Shown here one piece after another: positions 54,951 through 64,000 of a stretch of DNA of 64,000 nt; within the stretch, counting starts at the first letter, position 1, and every line of letters begins with the position of its first letter. Location of the stretch: contig JADJDT010000042.1 in NCBI GenBank assembly GCA_016702545.1, forward strand, positions 1-64,000. The letters run 5' to 3'. The translations under genes were made by a program, and so were the position numbers. This DNA comes from Pseudomonadota bacterium (lineage in GTDB: Bacteria; Myxococcota_A; Polyangia; GCA-2747355). Below the pieces are notes generated by a model that worked only from the letters and a program-made list of their open reading frames with translations, was not told the DNA's origin and did no database searches.

Positions 54951-55696
54951 ATGAGCGGCGAACGACGAAAGCTCCTCGGGTTCGACCAGCGAATCCGGCT
55001 GGAGTGGCTAGAGGCGGCAGCCGGGCACGCCGCGAGCGGCAAGAGCTACGACGAGATGCGCGACGCCCTCCTAGATCTCCTCGACGGGGTGGTCGGCGGG
55101 CGGCGCTACGCCAGCGCGCGCTCAAAGACCGTCACCGTGCTCTGTCGCGTCTGGGGGGCGTAGTTCCCGGAACGGAAGGGCTCCGGGCCCGAGCGATCGA
55201 GGTGCCCTTCCAGGTCGATGCTTCCGAGCGCGTCGCCCTGCACTGGGCGATGTCACTCGCCGCCTATCCGTTCTTCTCTGACGTTGCAGCGATCGTCGGC
55301 CGCCTTCTCGAGCTTCAGGATGAAGCGCCCATGACGCACATCGTTCGGCGGACCGTCGAGCTTTGGGGCGACCGCGAGAAGGTGCGTGGGGGATCGCAGA
55401 AGATCGTCCGTTCCATGGCCGACTGGGGGTGCTTGACCGAGTCCTCGAGCAAGGGCGTCTTCCGTAGACGCACACCACAGCCGGCGGTTCGCGGCGGGCT
55501 GGCATCGCTCCTCGCCGAGGCGCTGATCTTCGGCGGCGAGCAGTCCGCTGTGCCGCTTCCGCAGCTCCTTCGGCACCCGGCCGCGTTCCCGTTCCAGCTC
55601 GAGGTCACCGCTCACGAGCTGCGCCGGGCCCAGTGCTTTGAGATCAATCGGCAGGGTCTCGACATCGACGTGGTGTCGCTGAGCGCGCGAGCGTAG
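54951..55696 (+). CDS. brxA: BREX protein BrxA, frameshifted
   Basis: Starts MSGERRKLLGFDQRIRLEWL and runs to SKTVTVLCRVWG, where a frame change near 55160 follows; the rest reads VPFQVDASERVALHWAMSLA, then AYPFFSDVAAIVGRLLEL and ends FEINRQGLDIDVVSLSARA. Joined, about 250 residues, matching DUF1819/BrxA, which binds DNA and is small in all BREX types. The indel is a single base. In BREX-3 brxA closes the operon, as here. Confidence 0.7.
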
Positions 55697-55698
55697 GC

Positions 55699-56555
55699 GT
55701 GTCCCAGCGTCCGCCGCATGAACAGCTCGCGTGCGCCGTTCGCTGGTTCCTCGACGCCGAGCAGCGCAACACACGGGTGCCGTTCTACTGCGACCCCGAG
55801 CGCGTCGGAGCCTTCGCAGTCGCCCCGGACCAACTCGCGGCCGGGGACGACGCAGCGGTGTTCCGCCTCTTCGTCACGCTCTCGATGTACCAGGCGCTGC
55901 GCGACGTCGTCATCATGCGGCAGCAGCGGTCGCTGCCGCGCACGTCGATGCGCGTGGTCGCGGACGTTGCCTTCGTGAAGCGGTCGATCGCGCGGCACGG
56001 GTGCCCCGTGCTGCGCTCGGCTGACGGATTCGAGAAAGGCTGCGACGTCGCAAAGGTCGGCGGGGTCGTCGACTGCGGCAGGTGCCCCGGCACCGCCTGC
56101 CACGTGAAGGATGCAACCGCCGTGTTCAACCGCATGGGGACATGGGCAAGCTGCCCACCTCCGCGTGGCTCCGGCTGTGGAAGGCCGGCGGCGTGCGCGA
56201 GGTGCTCGCCGAGGTCTGCCGTGACGAGGCTTCGCCGACGATGCGAGCCGCGCTGCTCGTGGAGCGCTTCGCGCGTGTCCACCGCGTCGGGCGCAAGCTC
56301 GCGACGATGTTCGTGAGCGCGCTCTCGACGCCGGCGCTCGCGCCCGGGCTCACGCCCTGGTTCCCGGACATCGACGGCAACGACCTGGTCGTCGTCGACA
56401 CGAACGTCGCGCAGGCCGTGGACGCACTTCGGGAACAGGGCGCGCCGAAGACCTACGACGCGCGCGAGCGGTGGGTGCGCAAGCAGGCCGCCCAGCTCGA
56501 CCTGCGCGAGTTCCGGCCGGACCTCCCCAAGAAGCCGTCAGGAGACGCCGGATGA
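55699..56555 (+). CDS. unknown protein with four-cysteine cluster and HhH-like segment, frameshifted
   Basis: GTG at 55699, two bases after brxA. The first half (VPFYCDPERVGAFAVAPDQL) is followed by a cysteine group, GCDVAKVGGVVDCGRCPGTAC, spaced C-x10-C-x2-C-x4-C. An indel near 56145 leads to LVERFARVHRVGRKLATMFV, a helix-hairpin-helix-like segment, and a C-terminus DIDGNDLVVVDTNVAQAVDA. The combination resembles HhH-GPD DNA glycosylases, whose Fe-S cluster lies after the HhH; here the cysteines come before it, so the assignment is only a guess. About 285 residues. It overlaps rhuM by 4 bases. Confidence 0.4.
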
Positions 56556-57612
56556 GCCGCAAGAAGAAGCCGACCACATCCCTCGTGCGCTCCTCGGCGG
56601 CCGAGTACCTGACCTTCGTGGCGGCCAGCGGCACGGGCGGCGTCGAGGCGGTCTACGCCGACGAGAACGTTTGGCTCAGCCAGAAGATGATGGCGCAGCT
56701 CTACGACGTCGACGTGCGGACCATCAACTACCACCTGAAGACCATCTTCACGGACAGCGAGCTGGAGGAGGACGCAGTTATCCAAAGTTTTCGGATAACT
56801 GCCGCCGACGGCAAGACGTACGACACCAAGCACTACAACCTCTCGGCCATCATCGCCGTCGGCTACAAGGTCAACTCCGAGCGCGCGGCAGTTTCGCGAG
56901 TGGGCCACGCGCGTCGTCGAGGAGTTCACCATCAGGGCTTCGCGATGGACGACGAGCGCCTCAAGCGCGGCGGCTCCGTCCTGAGCGACCGGTACTTCGA
57001 AGAGCAGCTCCAGCGCGTTCGCGAGATCCGGCTGTCGGAGCGCAAGTTCTACCAGAAGGTCACCGACATCTACGCCACGTCGGTCGACTACGACGTGACG
57101 GCGCAGGCCACCAAGCGCTTCTTCGCCAGCGTGCAGAACAAGCTGCACTGGGCCATCCACGGGCAGACCGCCGCCGAGGTCATCGTCGATCGCGCTGACG
57201 CGACCAAGGACCGCATGGGGGGCTCCACACCTGGACCGACGCGCCCCACGGGAAGATCCAGAAGTTCGACGCGGTCGTGGCCAAGAACTACCTGACGGAG
57301 CCAGAACTTGCGCAGCTTTCGCGCCTGGTGAACGCCTACCTCGACGTCGCCGAAGACATGGCGCTGCGCAAGCTCCCCATGACCATGCAGGACTGGGAGA
57401 CGCGCCTGAACCGCTTCCTCGCCGCGACCGATCGCGAGGTGCTGCAGGACGCCGGGAAGGTGACCGCCGAGATCGCGCGGGCGCACGCCGAGAGCGAGTT
57501 CGAGAAGTACCGCATCGTGCAGGACCGGCTCTTCGAGAGCGACTTCGATCGTGTCGTGGCCGAGACCAAGCGCCTTGGTGAGGGCACGCCCCGCAAGGGG
57601 AAGAAGCCGTGA
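56552..57612 (+). CDS. RhuM family protein, frameshifted
   Basis: Starts MSRKKKPTTSLVRSSAAEYL. The RhuM core ENVWLSQKMMAQLYDVDVRT, INYHLKTIFTDSELEEDAVI, TYDTKHYNLSAIIAVGYKVN and, after a 2-base loss near 56890, WATRVVEEFTIRGFAMDDER; then YFEEQLQRVREIRLSERKFY. Two extra G near 57222 shift the last part, which ends RVVAETKRLGEGTPRKGKKP. Joined, about 350 residues, the family length. RhuM (Salmonella SPI-3) function is unknown; it often sits in defence and mobile islands. Overlaps both neighbours by 4 bases. Confidence 0.75.
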
Positions 57613-58396
57613 CCCTCGCGCGGGACCACGCCCCGGCGTTCAACGGTCCCGCGCCCCGCCGCGCCGTGCGGGCCCACGTGCGCGGTGCTGCCCGCGCCTG
57701 CGCCACGCTCCCGCTCTCGGCGCGCTTCCCGAAGGGGAGCATCCTGCGCGAGGACCGTCTGCCGGTTCCTGCTGAGGCGCTGCGCGAGATCATCATCAAC
57801 GCTGTCATCCACCGCGACGTCAGCGATCCGAGCTCGTATGTCGCCGTCGCCGTCTTCGACGACCACATTGAGATTCACAGCCTCGGCGGCTTCCCACTGG
57901 TATTCGCGCCGAGATGCTTTCGCAGGAGCACCGCTCGATCCCGCGCAATCCGCTCATCGCGGGCGCGTTCCACCGGACCGGCGCCATCGAGGTCTGGGGC
58001 CGCGGCACCAACCGAGTCATCGAGGCGTGCCGCGCCTACGGCATCGCGGACCCGAGCTTCACGGAAGTCTCGGGTGGCGTCACGGTGACGTTCAGGGCAG
58101 AGATCCTCGCGGGTTCGGGAGACTTGGTGCCTGACAGGCACCAAGTAGGCACCAAGTCGGCACTAAGTCAGCAACAAGTACAAGTGCTCGAAGTTGCTGC
58201 AGTGCCTCGACCGTTGCCGGAGCTCATGGTGCCCTCGGGCCGAACTGACCGCACCAAGTTCAGCGACCAAATCTTGCGCCCGCTGCTCGAAGCAAGGCTC
58301 GTCGAGATGACCATCCCCGACAAGCCCCGGAGCTCGAAGCAGCAGTACCGCACAACGGCTGCCGGCAGGGAGCTGCTGGCGAAGGAAGAACCATGA
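57609..58396 (+). CDS. AlbA_2/RecG-like ATP-binding protein lacking its N-terminus, frameshifted
   Basis: GTG start overlapping rhuM. It begins in the HATPase_c_4 half: RFPKGSILREDRLPVPAEAL, EIIINAVIHRDVSDPSSYVA (ATP-lid), then an indel near 57900 and RNPLIAGAFHRTGAIEVWGR, GTNRVIEACRAYGIADPSFT. A linker made of 11-base repeats leads to a winged-helix end (FSDQILRPLLEARLVEMTIP). The AlbA_2 (Schlafen-type) domain expected in front is missing, so the gene is either truncated or a short version. It overlaps the next AlbA_2 gene. Confidence 0.6.
58137..58180 (+). repeat. four 11-base tandem repeats inside the first AlbA_2-like gene
   Basis: Units GGCACCAAGTA, GGCACCAAGTC, GGCACTAAGTC and AGCAACAAGTA follow directly. 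They encode the linker between the ATP-binding and winged-helix domains. Eleven bases is not a multiple of 3, so copy-number change would alter the frame. Confidence 0.6.
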
Positions 58397-60291
58397 ACAC
58401 ACCAACGCGCCGACAACCAGCCGGGAGAATGCGGCACCGGAGACGAGCTCGGTGATGTCGAAGGAGGGCCAGATGACGTCCATGACCACAGCGGATCTCG
58501 AACAGCTCGTCGAGGGGCACGACCTCGAGGCGAAGCTCGCCGCTGGGCGGGACGGCCGCGGTGAGCTGCCCTCGTCGTTCTTCGAGACCTACTCGGCCTT
58601 CGCTAACACCGACGGCGGCATCGTGCTCCTCGGCGTCGAGGAGGTTCCAGACGGCAGGCTGGTCGCCAAGGGAATGACCGAGTCGGCCAAGGTGGTCCGC
58701 GCCCTGTGGGACGGGCTCAACAACCCGCAACGCGTAAACGCCAACCTGCTGCGCGAGCAGGACGTCGAGACCCTGGACGTGGAGGGGAAGGCGGTCATTC
58801 GCATCGCGGTGCCGCGCGCTTCGCGCCGACAGCGGCCGGTCTACGTCGGCCCGAACCCACTGACCGGCTCGTTCCGCCGCAACAACGAAGGCGACTACCG
58901 CTGCCCCGAGGAGGTCGTGCGGCGGATGATCGCGGAGCAGGTCGAGGACACCCGCGATGCCCACGTCCTGCGCGGCTTCGGCGTCGGCGATCTGGACGCG
59001 ACCACGATCGCCAAGTACCGCCAACGCTACCAGACGCGCAGCCCCGACCACCCCTGGAACAGCCTCGACGAGAAGGAGTTCCTGCGCTCCGTCGGCGCCT
59101 TCGGCGGCGACCGCGAGGCCGGCATCGAGGGACCGACCTCGGCGGGCCTACTCATGTTCGGCAAGCTCGTTCCGATCAAGGACGCCTTCCCCAACTACAT
59201 GCTCGACTTCCAGGAGCGGGCCGACGCCCGCCCCGACAGCCGGTGGGTCGATCGGCTGACCACGGACGGCACCTGGTCGGGGAACCTCTTCGACTTCTAC
59301 GCGCTCGCCATCCAGCGGCTATTCCGCGACCTGCGCGTGCCGTTCCAGCTCCGCGGCGACACCCGCATCGACGAGACTCCGGTTCACGAGGCTCTGCGCG
59401 AGGCGCTCGTGAACACGCTCATCCACGCCGACTACACCGGCCGGGTGTCGGTGCTCGTGGGGGCCTCGGCGAACAGGCCGGCTCGGGCATCCCGAAGATC
59501 CAGTCGGCCTGGCGAACCCAGCACTGGCGCTCGCCCGAGATGGTCGAAGAGGTCGAGCCCTACGAGCAGACGATCTTCACCCTGCGCATGGCGAGCCTGC
59601 TGCCCGCCGAGGTTGTGCAGGCCCTCGAGCAGCGCTTCGGCGCGGCCTTCGACCAGGCCTCCGAAGTCCAGAAGCTGGCCCTCGTGGCCGCCGCCGTCGA
59701 GCGATCCGTCACGCACGCGAGGCTGCGATCGATGACCGACGTACATCCACGGGACGTGACCGTGGCCCTATCGTCGCTGGTGCAAAGGGGCATGCTTGAT
59801 TCCGGAGGGGCCCACAAACGGACTTTCTACTTCCTGCCCGGGGAGCGGCCGGCGGCCGAGGCGACCCCCCGGTCAGCTTCGAGTTGCCGGGGCTGGAGAG
59901 GCGGGTTTTCGAGGTCGGAGGCGAGCTCGAACATAGGAACCCAGCTCCGAACATAACGGGCCGAGCTCCGAACATAAGGAACCCGGCTCCGAACATAACG
60001 GGCTCGGGGCGCCGCCAAGTTCGGAGCTAGAAGCCATTGCAGCCGACCTACGCAGTCGCAAGCGAGCCAAGCCCGCAGAGGTCGAGAGGGTACTCTTGCG
60101 CCTGCACGGACCGCTTCCTGACCCTGCCTGACCTCGCGCGGCTGACGGGAAGGACCTACGACACGATCAGGGGTCCACTACATCGCGCGGCTCGTCGAGA
60201 GCGGCGTCTTGAGTTGCAGTACCCCCACCAGCCTACTCATCCCGGGCAGGCGTATCGCACCGTGGCCGGGAGAGGTGGTGATGGCTGTTGA
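58393..60291 (+). CDS. AlbA_2 (Schlafen-like) ATP-binding protein with indels and an internal deletion
   Basis: ATG 58393 overlaps the upstream stop; a missing G near 58425 is needed to join MNTPTRRQPAG to TSSVMSKEGQMTSMTTADLE. The AlbA_2 domain has EAKLAAGRDGRGELPSSFFE and SAFANTDGGIVLLGVEEV. Next, the HATPase_c_4 half: LRVPFQLRGDTRIDETPVHE, REALVNTLIHADYTGRVSVL. At 59460 about 40 expected residues are missing and the frame resumes at GLGEQAGSGIPKIQSAWRTQ. After 59865 a repeat linker and a winged-helix piece (LPDLARLTGRTYDTIR) end near 60291, with at least four more indels. AlbA_2 proteins act in regulation or defence; specific role unknown. Confidence 0.6.
59924..60005 (+). repeat. 21-base tandem repeats coding SSEH units
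   Basis: Four units: the first of 19 bases, then three of 21 based on AGCTCCGAACATAA plus a variable end. In the correct frame each 21-base unit encodes SSEHNGP, SSEHKEP, GSEHNGL. They form the linker before the winged-helix domain, the same place where the neighbouring AlbA_2-like gene has 11-base repeats. Confidence 0.6.
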
Positions 60292-60688
60292 ACACCATCG
60301 CTGATAAACGCCAACTTGTTGAATGCTCTCTAACGCTCTCTCCCCGACAAGACCCACAAAAAACGATCTTGGCCGAGAGGAGGCCGCCAAAGACGGCGCT
60401 CGTGATCTCTGGCGATGGTCGTGGAGAGCGCGGTCGAGGACGGCGAGCGCGCAGATGCCCGCGAGGACTGGCCAAAAAAGCAGAAGCCCCGAGGGGTTGC
60501 CCCGGGGCTTCTGTGAACCAAAACGCCCACCTGAGTTGGTGGACGGGGTAATTTGGCTCAAAAATTGTCTGCCTTGCATCACGCTATCGACAGGCACAAC
60601 CTGCCGATGTCGTTGCTGTAATGCTGTTAACCAGCGGGGCATGACCTGTCCGCGGCGCGGCCTCCGCGGCGGGAGGATGTCGGCATCG
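60292..60688. other. about 400-base intergenic stretch, no gene
   Basis: No credible coding frame was found on either strand between the AlbA_2 gene and the repeat array of fic. It contains one strong minus-strand terminator hairpin at 60474-60512 and otherwise only A- or T-richer patches (around 60548-60570) that could host a promoter. Confidence 0.5.
60474..60512 (-). terminator. Rho-independent terminator (minus strand)
   Basis: The ten-base stem AGAAGCCCCG (60482-60491) pairs perfectly with CGGGGCTTCT (60503-60512). On the minus strand the stem is followed by GC and then TTTTTT (60474-60479). No minus-strand gene is seen upstream in the following 300 bases, so what it ends is unclear; an unannotated short RNA from 60520-60700 is possible. 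Confidence 0.6.
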
Positions 60689-60812
60689 CTAGTAACGCCG
60701 CCTTGACTAACGATGGGCGCTGGTAAAGGATGCGTTCCTAGCGCACCGCCCTAGTCACGCCGGCTTTCCCAGCCTGCGCGCCTGGTCAAGCGGGCGTTCC
60801 CAGCGGAGCCGA
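60689..60812 (+). repeat. four 31-base imperfect tandem repeats before fic
   Basis: Copies begin at 60689, 60720, 60751 and 60782, exactly 31 bases apart, each starting CTAGT or CTGGT. Copies 2-4 share a C-TTCC(T/C)AG core about 15 bases in, forming a weak dyad CTGG...CCAG. The last ends just before the fic ATG (60814). A 31-base period is about three helical turns, so proteins bound to each would lie on one face. Copy 1 contains a TTGACT box. Confidence 0.6.
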
Positions 60813-60813
60813 C

Positions 60814-62013
60814 ATGCCCAAACGAGCCACCGGACGATACGAGCGGACCACCGTGGGTGGGGAGGAGGTCGCGGCCTTCGTCCCGCACGCGCTGCCGCCC
60901 GCGGATCCGCCCATCGTCGTCGACGCCGCCCTGGCCGAGCGCCTCCGTGCAGCGGAGCAAGCGCTCGTTCGCCTCGAGCTGGCCGGGGAGATGGTCCCCT
61001 CGCTCGACTGGTTCATCTACGCGTTCGTCCGCAAGGAGGCCGTGCTCTCGTCGCAGATCGAGGGAACGCAGGCGACCCTCGTCGACCTGCTCACGTTCGA
61101 GGCCCAGGACGGCGCCGAGCAGAGCGCCGCACCCAACGCTGACGTCGAGGAGGTGTGCAACTACCTCGACGCGCTCGCCCACGCGCGTGCGCATATCGCC
61201 GACGCGAACGGCCTGCCGCTCTCGATGCGCCTCCTCAGCGAGACCCACCGGCGACTCATGCGCGGCGTCCGCGGCGCCGAGAAGCTGCCGGGCGAGGTGC
61301 GCCGCAGCCAGAATTGGATCGGCGGGAGCCGCCCCGGCAACGCCGCGTACGTGCCGCCACGTCCGCACGCGCTCGGCGAAGTGCTCGGCGCGTTCGAGAA
61401 GTACCTGCACGCAGACGACGCGCTGCCGCCCCTCATGCGCGCCGGGCTCCTGCACGTACAGTTCGAGACCATCCACCCGTACCTCGACGGCAACGGCCGC
61501 ATCGGACGCCTGCTCGTGACGCTGCTGCTCGAGCACTGGAAGCTGCTGACCAAGCCGCTCCTCTACCTGAGCCTCTTCTTCAAGCGGCATCGCGAGGAGT
61601 ACTACCGTCGGCTCAACGCCGTCCGCATCGACGGCGACTGGGAGGGCTGGCTCGACTTCTTCCTCGACGGCGTCGCGACGATCGCCGACGAAGCGGTCGC
61701 CTCCGCACGGGAGTTGTTCGCGCTCGTGGCCGCGGATCGCGCGCGTGTGCTCGCGCACGAGGGGATGTCGGTCGTTGCGCTGCGGCTCTTCGAGCTCTTG
61801 CCGCGTCACCCAGTCGTGACCGTCGCATCGGCGATGAAGCTCGTGGACACCACCAAGCCCACCGCGGGGCGGGCGATCGAGCTGCTCGTGGCCGCGGGCG
61901 TTCTCGTCGAGACGACCGGCAAGAAGCGCGACCGCTCCTTCGTGTACCGGAGCTACCTCGATCGACTCCGCGTAGGCACCGAGCTCGGTGGCGCACAGGT
62001 CCCCGGTCGCTGA
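60814..62013 (+). CDS. Fic family AMPylase-type protein
   Basis: 399 residues. Catalytic motif IHPYLDGNGRIGR at about 219-231 fits HPFx(D/E)GNGRxxR. The inhibitory helix LSSQIEGT (S-x3-E-G, near 78-83) is N-terminal, so a class II, self-inhibited Fic. An N-terminal Fic_N domain and a C-terminal winged helix (AMKLVDTTKPTAGRAIELLV) complete the usual Fic-wHTH layout. It would transfer AMP to a target or regulate transcription; target unknown. Intact. Confidence 0.8.
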   Translation: MPKRATGRYERTTVGGEEVAAFVPHALPPADPPIVVDAALAERLRAAEQALVRLELAGEMVPSLDWFIYAFVRKEAVLSSQIEGTQATLVDLLTFEAQDGAEQSAAPNADVEEVCNYLDALAHARAHIADANGLPLSMRLLSETHRRLMRGVRGAEKLPGEVRRSQNWIGGSRPGNAAYVPPRPHALGEVLGAFEKYLHADDALPPLMRAGLLHVQFETIHPYLDGNGRIGRLLVTLLLEHWKLLTKPLLYLSLFFKRHREEYYRRLNAVRIDGDWEGWLDFFLDGVATIADEAVASARELFALVAADRARVLAHEGMSVVALRLFELLPRHPVVTVASAMKLVDTTKPTAGRAIELLVAAGVLVETTGKKRDRSFVYRSYLDRLRVGTELGGAQVPGR

Positions 62014-62049
62014 AGAAATCGTCGCGGGGCATGTCCCCTTTCACGCTCG

Positions 62050-63438
62050 GTGGGCGCTTTTCACTCCCATGAGCCTGCTCGGCCTCGTTTCCCTTGCGCT
62101 CGCAGCGATATCTTCCGGGACGTGGACACACGCCCCAGTCTTCCTGACGACGACCCGCGATGGGTGCGCTGCGCCGTGTACACGCGGCAGTCGGTCAGGC
62201 GCCCCGGCGACGACCCCGCGGTCACATCGTGCGCGATCCAGCGGACGCTCTGCACGGAGTTCATCCGCAGCAAGACCTGGGAGTTCTGGTACCCGATCGC
62301 TGAGCGCTTCGACGATCAGGGCGAGAGCGGCGCGACCCTCGAGCGCCCCGGGCTCGCGAAGCTGCTTCGGCGCATCGAGGACGGCGACATCCATCGGATC
62401 ATCGTCTACCGCGTGGATCGCCTCACTCGGAAGCTCGCGGATCTCGCGCGGCTCGCTTCGCACTTCGAGCGACACCGCGTTCGCCTCACCATCGTGCACG
62501 GCAACATCGACGCCGACGCCGGCTCGCTCGCGGGGTAGCAGGTGAACATGCTCGCCACCCTCGTCGAGTGGGAGCACGACATCATCCGTGAGCGCATCGC
62601 CGACAGGCGCGGCGCGATCAAGGCGCGCGGCGAGCGGTCCGCCGGGCGCGTGCCCCTTGGCTACCGCACCGACCCAGCCACGAAGCAGCTCGTCATCGAC
62701 GAAGGGGCTGCGGCCGCGGTGCGTTGGTTCTTCAGCGAGGCCGCGAAGGGCACCACGACGAACGACCTCGTGAAGAAGGCCAACAGGAAGAAGCTGGCCG
62801 GCAAGCAGTGGTCATCGCGTGCGGTGCTGCGCCTCCTGACGAACCAGATCTACGCGGGCCATCGCCCCGACGGTGCGCCGGGCCGCCACGCTCCCATCGT
62901 CTCAGCGGAGCTGTTCTCGAAGGTGCAGGCGCTCATCGACGGCCGCCGCACGCGCGCACCCACGAAACCAAGCGAGCGCGACGCCGACGAGCAGAATGCG
63001 ATCGAACTCTTCAATGCGTTCGTGCTGCGCGGGCTCCTCATGTGCGGCACCTGCGGGAAGACGATGACCCCGTCGATGAGTGAGGCGATCACGCCGAAGC
63101 TCGTGAAGCGGTTCCAACGGAAGCCGAACGCGGTCCCGCGCTTCTATCGCTGCCGCACCGCAGGCTGCGCAGCCCAGGTGCCGGCGCTCGAGGCCGAGCA
63201 GATGGTGCGTGCCGCGCTCGACCAAGCGCCCGAGAGCTGGTCGGCCGAGGACACGGCGAAGCTGGCCACGTACGCGGCGGCATTCGACCTCATGTGGCCC
63301 ATCAACCAGAAGCGCGTGTTCGGCGCGTGTTGCGCGGCGGTGGTGTGGAACCGAAAACGCGACGGGCTCGACATCGAGCTGATTCCGCACAGCGCGCTCG
63401 TGGACGACGACGGGCCAAGCGGTCCGCTCACCCCGTGA
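62050..63438 (+). pseudogene. serine recombinase with an in-frame stop at 62536
   Basis: Coding frame from GTG 62050 runs to TAG at 62536-62538 and then continues in the same frame to 63438, about 460 residues. The resolvase domain has VRCAVYTRQSVRRPGDD, RPGLAKLLRRIEDGDIHRII and YRVDRLTRKLADLARLASHF; after the stop come QVNMLATLVEWEHDIIRERI, RRGAIKARGERSAGRVPLGY and LLMCGTCGKTMTPSM zinc-ribbon segments. The stop sits where the resolvase domain joins the recombinase region; TGG to TAG is the simplest cause. Either a dead gene or a sequence error. It may belong to the same or another mobile element as the 40.8 kb recombinase. Confidence 0.7.
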
Positions 63439-63468
63439 TCCACGATTCCGCCGCAGACTCCTGCGTCA

Positions 63469-63856
63469 TCAGCGGCGTCGCCACTTGTCGCGATAGCTCG
63501 GAGGTTCCTCGATCGGCTCGTCGGGCTCCGCGGTGCGCACGGCGACGAAAGTGCTGGCATCGGCGTCCCTGATCCGGATCGATCCTTTGAGGCGGCCGTC
63601 CTTGCCGAGCGTGACGCGGCCCGAGCCCGACATCGGGTCGTACTCCCACGCGGCCCTCCCACGTGAACGACACGCCGGTCTTCGTCGGCTTGCAGTTCAC
63701 GTCGGCCAGCAGGCAGTGCATGCGCAGCCGATCGCCGTGCCCGGTGAGCGAAAGTAGCGCCGGGCCGAGCGAGTCGAGGAACTTGGCCGACCACTGCGAC
63801 GTCTCGGTGATCCTCCACCAGCCGCGGTACTCGGACGGGATCGAGTCGAGGTCCAT
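63469..63856 (-). CDS. hypothetical protein (about 129 aa), one frameshift
   Basis: MDLDSIPSEYRGWWRITETS starts a beta-rich protein: LGPALLSLTGHGDRLRMHCL, then FTWEG. An indel near 63650 is needed to reach WEYDPMSGSGRVTLGKDGRL and a C-terminus EEPPSYRDKWRRR at 63469. I recall similar short orphan proteins near recombinases but no family. Faces the recombinase gene tail to tail. 63857-64000 holds nothing I can call. Confidence 0.45.
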
Positions 63857-64000
63857 GCGTGCGTCACCATGCCATGAGGACGGGTGTTCTTTGCCAGCGT
63901 TCTCTCCCCGGCGGCGAGACCTGAGAGCGCGCGATGGAACACGCCATCGACGTCCTCGCCGAGCTGGCCAGTTAAACGTCAGCGGCTCCGTCCCGCGAAA

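Noticed and set aside
42878..55696. DISARM or Dnd system
   Set aside because: PglZ, BrxC, BrxF and the DUF1156-type methyltransferase are present together; no DrmA/B/C or DndB-E features.
60689..60812. CRISPR array at fic
   Set aside because: Units follow each other without spacers and differ too much from each other.

Overview
The window is high-GC DNA from a Gram-negative bacterium. NtrC-type regulation, a fused ccoNO cytochrome oxidase gene, a nos cluster and a phage-type baseplate locus fit a Myxococcota or other 'deltaproteobacterial' lineage, but the sequence does not fix the taxon. Three blocks with different character are joined at two abrupt points.

Block A (1 to about 12.58 kb, all minus strand) is a contractile-tail baseplate and tail-fibre locus. 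In transcription order it has a gpD-like hub, a spike/baseplate V protein, a conserved unknown, a gp25 wedge, a gpJ wedge, a short-repeat protein, two small tail proteins, an Ig-like plus gpI fusion, a repetitive fibre, a zinc-ribbon protein, an amidase lysin and several small broken genes. Sheath, tube and terminase genes are absent; the block is cut next to gpD.

Block B (about 12.58 to 34.23 kb, all minus strand, essentially free of frameshifts) is a low-oxygen respiration block. It starts with a diheme cytochrome, then nosZ-R-D-F-Y-L, a cytochrome c lipoprotein, a CobW GTPase, and a cbb3 oxidase operon (ccoI-ccoS-ccoNO-ccoQ-ccoP-ccoG and a TauE/SafE-type gene). It ends with a protoglobin histidine kinase and a sigma-54 response regulator, whose likely target is a -24/-12 promoter at ccoI. 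The block would reduce N2O to N2 and O2 to water under O2 control. It ends inside a pmbA/tldE gene that has lost its N-terminus.

Block C (about 34.23 to 64 kb) is a mobile and defence region. It holds a truncated primase/helicase and a four-gene minus-strand module (XRE repressor, ImmA/IrrE protease, two unknown proteins) with a shared putative operator. Next come a DUF2924/serine-recombinase module and a type 3 BREX locus (brxF-brxC-pglX-brxH-pglZ-brxA) led by a small HTH gene. A chain of overlapping genes follows (a cysteine/HhH protein, RhuM, two AlbA_2/RecG-like proteins), then a Fic protein behind four 31-bp tandem repeats, a second serine recombinase with an in-frame stop, and a small hypothetical gene.

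Many genes in blocks A and C carry one- or two-base indels, several next to G or C runs, while block B is clean. Sequencing error is the simplest cause, so most 'broken' genes may be intact in the organism. The two junctions could be genuine insertions or assembly chimeras.
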